A DNA stretch of 64,000 nt from Leifsonia sp. PS1209 (GTDB lineage: Bacteria; Actinomycetota; Actinomycetes; Actinomycetales; Microbacteriaceae). Below are positions 60,318-64,000 of the stretch, piece after piece. Location of the stretch: assembly GCF_012317045.1 (NCBI RefSeq), contig NZ_CP051154.1:1612001-1676000 (forward strand), given 5' to 3'. Every line of letters begins with the position of its first letter. The stretch's first letter is position 1. The position numbers and the translations under genes are program-made. The notes beneath the pieces were generated by a model. The model was given only the letters and a program-made list of their open reading frames with translations. It made no database searches and was not told where the DNA came from.

Positions 60318-60346
60318 ACGGTAGGCGCGTTTTCGGGGCTTGTCAA
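60318..60346 (-). promoter_or_regulatory. Sigma-A-type promoter of the LacI/GH130 operon
   Basis: On the minus strand a perfect TTGACA (-35, 60341-60346) and TACCGT (-10, 60318-60323) are separated by 17 bases. The predicted start, near 60311, lies inside the adjacent palindromic operator. Confidence 0.85.
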
Positions 60347-60405
60347 CGGGAGGGGGCACGACCAGACTGGCGAGACCGGACAGCACTCGACCGAGGGAGT
60401 CGGAA

Positions 60406-61527
60406 ATGGAATACAAAGACATTCCCACGAAGGCCGACATCGAGAGGTTCGCGGCGTTGAGGCAACCGGGCTCCGTGACCATCTACCTGCCGACAGGCAC
60501 CGTCCCCGCCGAAGCGGACCGCGCCAGGATCGAATTGAAGAACCACCTCGCGCAGGCGGTCAAGAAGCTCGAGGAGGACGGCATCCCGAAGCAGCGGATC
60601 GCCGCCATCCAGCGCGAGGGCGAGGCGATCCTGGAGGACAGGGACTTCTGGCGATACCAGTCGCGGTCGCTCGCGGTGTTCCTCGACGGCGAGCTCAGCG
60701 AGACCTTCCGGCTGCCGAACCGGCTGGGGTCGTCCTGCGACATCGCCGACCGCTTCTACGTCAAGCCGCTGCTGCGCACGATCACGTTCCCGCAGACGGC
60801 GCTGATCCTCGCGCTCGCGCAGAACTCGGTGCGTCTCATCCAGGTCTCCCCGCAGGCGCCGGCGGCGACCGTCGACGTCCCCGGGCTGCCGAAGGACGTC
60901 GCGGACGCGGCCGGTGTCGCCTCGATCAACGGCCGGGCACCGGATGGGCGCATCCAGGGCTCGGAGGGCCAGAAGGTCAGGATGCGCGAGTACGTCCAGG
61001 CGATCGAGCGCGCCCTGCATCCCATCCTCGCCAACTCGACCGACCCGCTCATTCTTGCGGCGGCCGAACCTCTCATCGGGATCTTCCGCAACGTGAACAC
61101 CTACCCGAAGCTGGTGCCCGAGACGATCACGGGCAACCCGGAGGACAAAACGGACGAGGAGCTCGCGGCGGAGGCGCGCCTCATTCTGGACGCGGTCTAC
61201 GCGCGGAAGGCCGAAGCCCTGAAGGCGGACTTCGAGGCGCGGCTGGCGGCCGGAACGGCCACCACCGACCTCAGTGACATGGCCAGGGCGGCGACATACG
61301 GTGCCGTCGAGTCGATCGTGGTCGACATCGACCGGCGCGTGCCTGGCACGCTCGACGAGGAGACGGGTGCCATCACGTACGCGGACGAGGACGAGCCCGG
61401 CAACTACGGTGTCGTCGACGAGATCCTGCGCAGGGCGCTCGGCTCGAAGGCGACCGTGTACGCGCTGCGCGCGGAGGAGATCCCCGGCGGCGCTCCTGCG
61501 GCGGCGGCGGTGCGCTTCCCGGTCTGA
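60406..61527 (+). CDS. Bacterial eRF1-like (baeRF family) protein
   Basis: A 373-residue cytoplasmic protein resembling the bacterial archaeo-eukaryotic release-factor (baeRF) families. Matching features are FAALRQPGSVTIYLPTGTVPAEADRARIELKN at the N-terminus, DFWRYQSRSLAVFLDGELSETFRLP, the central CDIADRFYVKPLLRTITFPQTALILALAQNSVRLIQVSP and the C-terminal VDEILRRALGSKATVYALRAEEIPGG. No GGQ motif is visible. Suggested roles are ribosome rescue, stress translation control or RNA cleavage; none is proven for this group. GAGG lies about nine bases before the ATG, and the promoter region is shared divergently with the LacI operon. Confidence 0.8.
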   Translation: MEYKDIPTKADIERFAALRQPGSVTIYLPTGTVPAEADRARIELKNHLAQAVKKLEEDGIPKQRIAAIQREGEAILEDRDFWRYQSRSLAVFLDGELSETFRLPNRLGSSCDIADRFYVKPLLRTITFPQTALILALAQNSVRLIQVSPQAPAATVDVPGLPKDVADAAGVASINGRAPDGRIQGSEGQKVRMREYVQAIERALHPILANSTDPLILAAAEPLIGIFRNVNTYPKLVPETITGNPEDKTDEELAAEARLILDAVYARKAEALKADFEARLAAGTATTDLSDMARAATYGAVESIVVDIDRRVPGTLDEETGAITYADEDEPGNYGVVDEILRRALGSKATVYALRAEEIPGGAPAAAAVRFPV

Positions 61528-61570
61528 CCGGGAACGGGAGAGGGAGCGAGGGCGCGCCTCCGCGCGTGTC

Positions 61571-62122
61571 TCAGTGCGCGCCCTTCCAGACCGCGCCGAC
61601 GAGCGTGTCCTGCACGAACGCGAGCCAGTCGTAGATCGCGCGCAGCAGGGCGGTCTCGTCGTCGTGCACGTCGCCGTCGTCTCCGTCCTCCACGATGCCG
61701 AGCCGGGAGGCGAGCACCAGCCGGATGTCGCCGATCGCGCGCATCCACGCTGTCGCCTCCTGCGCGTCCAGCCGCACCTCGATGCGCCCGCGCGCCGAGC
61801 CGCTGCCGCTCCTGCCGCCGCCGCTGCTGCCGACGCCGCCCGCCGCGCTCAGCGCTTCCACTACGGTCACGGCATTCAGCGCCTTCCGCTCGGCGAGCCC
61901 GTCCGTGGTGAACCGCCGGAAGTCGACGGACGCCTCGGCGTCGTCGGGGTACGCATCCGGGAGCAGCCGCAGCAGGGCCGGATCGCTCGCCGGGTCGACC
62001 CCGGACCGCACGGCCTCGACCAGCTCCGCCGACTCCGAGGCCAGCCGGGCGATGATCTCGGCCTCCTCGCGCTCGAACACGGCGACGATGGCGCCGTCCC
62101 TCGAGCGCCGGAACGGCTTCAC
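61571..62122 (-). CDS. DUF2017 protein
   Basis: A 183-residue protein of the actinobacterial DUF2017 family, found almost always beside clpS. N-terminal [24 protein letters not shown] and C-terminal [18 protein letters not shown] plus [20 protein letters not shown] are the conserved parts. A Gly/Ser-rich insert of about 15 residues interrupts the middle. Function unknown; a role linked to ClpS or protein turnover is inferred from context. The GTG start overlaps the clpS stop. Confidence 0.9.
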   Translation of the reverse strand: MKPFRRSRDGAIVAVFEREEAEIIARLASESAELVEAVRSGVDPASDPALLRLLPDAYPDDAEASVDFRRFTTDGLAERKALNAVTVVEALSAAGGVGSSGGGRSGSGSARGRIEVRLDAQEATAWMRAIGDIRLVLASRLGIVEDGDDGDVHDDETALLRAIYDWLAFVQDTLVGAVWKGAH

Positions 62123-62409
62123 TCGTCCGCCTTGGTCAGTGTCGCCCAGAGCCCGAAGTCGTGCATCGCCTCGACGTGCCTCTCCATCTCCTCGCGCGTC
62201 CCCGTCGCGACGACCGCGCGGCCGGCGTTGTGCACGAGCAGCATCAGGCGCTCGGCCTCGGAGCGCGGGAAGCCGAAATAGCTCTGGAAGACGTAGCTCA
62301 CGTACGACATCAGGTTGACGGGGTCGTTCCAGACGATGGTCACCCAGGGCGATCCGAGCTCCAGGCGTTCGCCGAGCTCGGTCTCTTCGATGGTCGACGC
62401 GTCGGTCAC
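62119..62409 (-). CDS. clpS: ATP-dependent Clp protease adaptor ClpS
   Basis: A 96-residue N-degron adaptor that delivers proteins with destabilising N-terminal residues to ClpC/Clp[26 protein letters not shown] carries the conserved NDP-N-M and acidic-pocket elements, and [17 protein letters not shown] contains the ligand-binding His. [13 protein letters not shown] is the usual C-terminal end. The GTG start heads the clpS-DUF2017 pair. Confidence 0.95.
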   Translation of the reverse strand: MTDASTIEETELGERLELGSPWVTIVWNDPVNLMSYVSYVFQSYFGFPRSEAERLMLLVHNAGRAVVATGTREEMERHVEAMHDFGLWATLTKADE

Positions 62410-62446
62410 GACGCGTCCTCAGGGAGGTGGAACACGGTCACAGAGT

Positions 62447-64000
62447 CTACCGCCGGCCCCGCACGACATCCCTGGTCGGTTCGTGCCCGAGCCCGAGGGC
62501 GTCGGAGATGGCATCCGCCGCCCGCACGAGCGTCAGGTGGGTGAGCGCCTGCGGCGTGTTGCCCGCCTGGGAGCCGCCGGAGACGTCGTACTCCTCCGAC
62601 AGCATGCCGACGTCGTTGGCGAGGGCGACCAGCCTGTCCATCAGCTCGCGCGCATCGTCCACCCTGCCGGAGCGGGCGTACTGCTCCACCAGCCAGAACG
62701 AGCAGGCGAGGAAGGGATGCTCGCCGGGCGGCAACCCGTCCACCCCGTGCTCGGTGCGGTAGCGCAGCAGCAGGCCGTCGCGCATCAGGTCGGACTCCAG
62801 CGCGCGCACGGTGCCGAGCATCCGCGGATCGTTCCAGTCGCAATAGCCCACCTGGGCCAGCTGCAGCAGGGAGGCGTCCACCTCGGTGGTGCCGAAGTGC
62901 TGCACGTACGTCCCGCGCTCCTTGTCGAAGCCGTGCGCCTCCACGTCGGCGCGCACCTCGTCCCTGCGCTGCCGCCAGCGGTCGACGGGCCCGTCGAGCC
63001 CGTGGTCCTCCACCGCGCGGATCGCGCAGTCGAACGCCGCCCAGACCAGCGCGCGCGAGTGCGTGAAGAACCGCGGGGTTCCCCGGATCTCCCAGATGCC
63101 GTGGTCTGCCTCGTGCCAGTGGTCTTCGAGGTAGCCCATCAGCGCGCGCTGCAGCGCCCAGGACAGCCTGGTCTCCGCAACGCCATTCCTGCGGCCGTGG
63201 TCGAGGGCGAGCATCACCTCGCCGATCACGTCGGCCTGGAACTGGGTGGATGCCTCGTTGCCGATCCGCACGGGGGCGGCGCCCTGATAGCCGGGCAGGG
63301 TGGTGATGATGCGCTCGGAGAGGTCGCGCTCACCGGAGAGGCCGTACATGATCTGCACGTCGCCCGGATCTCCGGCGACGGCGCGCAGCAGCCAGTCCCT
63401 CCAGTGGTCGACGTAGTCGTCGTAGCCGTGGGCGAGCAGCGCGGAGATGGTGAGCGACGCATCCCGGAGCCAGACGTACCGGTAGTCCCAGTTGCGTTCT
63501 CCGCCGAAGCTCTCCGGCAGCGACGTGGTCGCCGCGGCGACGATCCCACCGGTCTGCAGGTGCGTCAGGGCCCGCAGCAGCAGAAGCGACCGCACGACCT
63601 CGTCGCGGTACGGCCCGTCGTGCTGGCAGCCCTCCGCCCACTTCGACCACCAGTCGCGGGTGCGGGCGAGCGCCTTCTCCACGTTCGGAGCAGACGGGGT
63701 GTGTCTGTGCGACCGGAACCAGGTGAGGCTGAGGTCGATGGTCTCGCCGGCGGTGATCGCGAACTCGCCGGAGTGCGCGTGGTCGGTCGCCCGCAGCGCA
63801 GAGCCGCGCACGACGATGGCGTCCGGCCCTGCTACCGCGATGAGCGCTGGCGGATGCTCGGAGTCGTCCTTGCGCACCCACGGGATGGCGCTGGCGTATC
63901 CGAACCGGATGCGCAGGTCCTGCCGCATCCGCACGGTGCCCCGGATGCCGCGCACCCTCCTGACCAGGTCGGCCCGGCCGTCGCCCATCGGCATCGCGTC
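62447..64000 (-). CDS. Glycoside hydrolase family 15 protein (5' end beyond the window)
   Basis: At least 517 residues of a GH15 enzyme, with the start codon outside the window. The visible part begins in the N-terminal beta-sandwich (RGTVRMRQDLRIRFGYASAIP) and includes the barrel motifs GGERNWDYRYVWLRDASLTISAL, EADHGIWEIRGTPRFFTHSRALVW with the general acid Glu, and MLSEEYDVSGG with the base. It is a paralogue of the 27.4-kb gene. Glucoamylase, trehalase or related activity is possible. It ends 37 bp upstream of clpS, on the same strand. Confidence 0.9.
   Translation of the reverse strand, partial: DAMPMGDGRADLVRRVRGIRGTVRMRQDLRIRFGYASAIPWVRKDDSEHPPALIAVAGPDAIVVRGSALRATDHAHSGEFAITAGETIDLSLTWFRSHRHTPSAPNVEKALARTRDWWSKWAEGCQHDGPYRDEVVRSLLLLRALTHLQTGGIVAAATTSLPESFGGERNWDYRYVWLRDASLTISALLAHGYDDYVDHWRDWLLRAVAGDPGDVQIMYGLSGERDLSERIITTLPGYQGAAPVRIGNEASTQFQADVIGEVMLALDHGRRNGVAETRLSWALQRALMGYLEDHWHEADHGIWEIRGTPRFFTHSRALVWAAFDCAIRAVEDHGLDGPVDRWRQRRDEVRADVEAHGFDKERGTYVQHFGTTEVDASLLQLAQVGYCDWNDPRMLGTVRALESDLMRDGLLLRYRTEHGVDGLPPGEHPFLACSFWLVEQYARSGRVDDARELMDRLVALANDVGMLSEEYDVSGGSQAGNTPQALTHLTLVRAADAISDALGLGHEPTRDVVRGRR

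Overview
The window reads as chromosomal DNA of a high-GC Gram-positive actinobacterium, most likely a Microbacteriaceae member related to Leifsonia. The support is the roughly 70% GC coding sequence with C/G-ending codons, many GTG starts, prfB without the RF2 frameshift, the ftsE-ftsX-smpB-ssrA order, a DUF2017-clpS pair, and a tmRNA tag ending in FALAA. The genus is an inference, not a database result. No rRNA, CRISPR array, insertion sequence, transposase or prophage was seen.

Layout. 0-12.3 kb is housekeeping: rph-rdgB, a cation-diffusion metal exporter, a DedA protein, tRNA-Leu, an LLM flavin monooxygenase, an MFS transporter, prfB, a GNAT, ftsE (with an unusual Gln/Pro tail), ftsX, smpB, a protein phosphatase, a SIMPL-domain protein and ssrA. 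12.3-17.5 kb holds a formylglycine-generating enzyme, a HAD phosphatase, its probable client sulfatase, a thioesterase and a GntR regulator. 17.6-23.2 kb carries two secreted proteins: a Tat-exported phospholipase C behind a possible PHO box, and a wall-anchored LamG/EEP protein whose EEP site looks degenerate. 23.2-36.9 kb is mixed metabolism and transport, ending in a LacI-independent set: ABC-2 exporter plus quinone reductase, divergent ArsR-AHSA1, and a hisN-like phosphatase.

Next to tRNA-Lys (36.96 kb) lie a Wzy-like membrane protein and an acyltransferase of visibly lower GC, probably an acquired surface-polysaccharide segment (37.1-39.8 kb). Two carbohydrate regulons follow. The first, on the plus strand (41.2-48.9 kb), is ROK regulator, Gfo/Idh/MocA oxidoreductase, sugar-binding lipoprotein, two permeases and two more Gfo/Idh/MocA oxidoreductases. 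The second, on the minus strand (60.3 down to 51.7 kb), is a single operon of seven genes: an unclassified secreted protein, LacI regulator, sugar-binding lipoprotein, two permeases and two GH130-type enzymes. It has a consensus-like promoter and a perfect 14-bp palindromic operator at its head. Neither ABC system has its own ATPase, so both probably share one encoded elsewhere. Between them are a beta-hydroxyacid dehydrogenase-type gene and an ECF sigma factor with a DGPF/YCII partner. The window closes with a bacterial eRF1-like (baeRF) protein, DUF2017, clpS and a GH15 enzyme cut by the window edge.

Themes. Translation termination and rescue genes (prfB, smpB, ssrA, a baeRF-like gene) and glycan uptake with intracellular phosphorolysis dominate. 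Gene packing is tight, with many ATGA/GTGA overlaps and no gene-free stretch above 300 bases.
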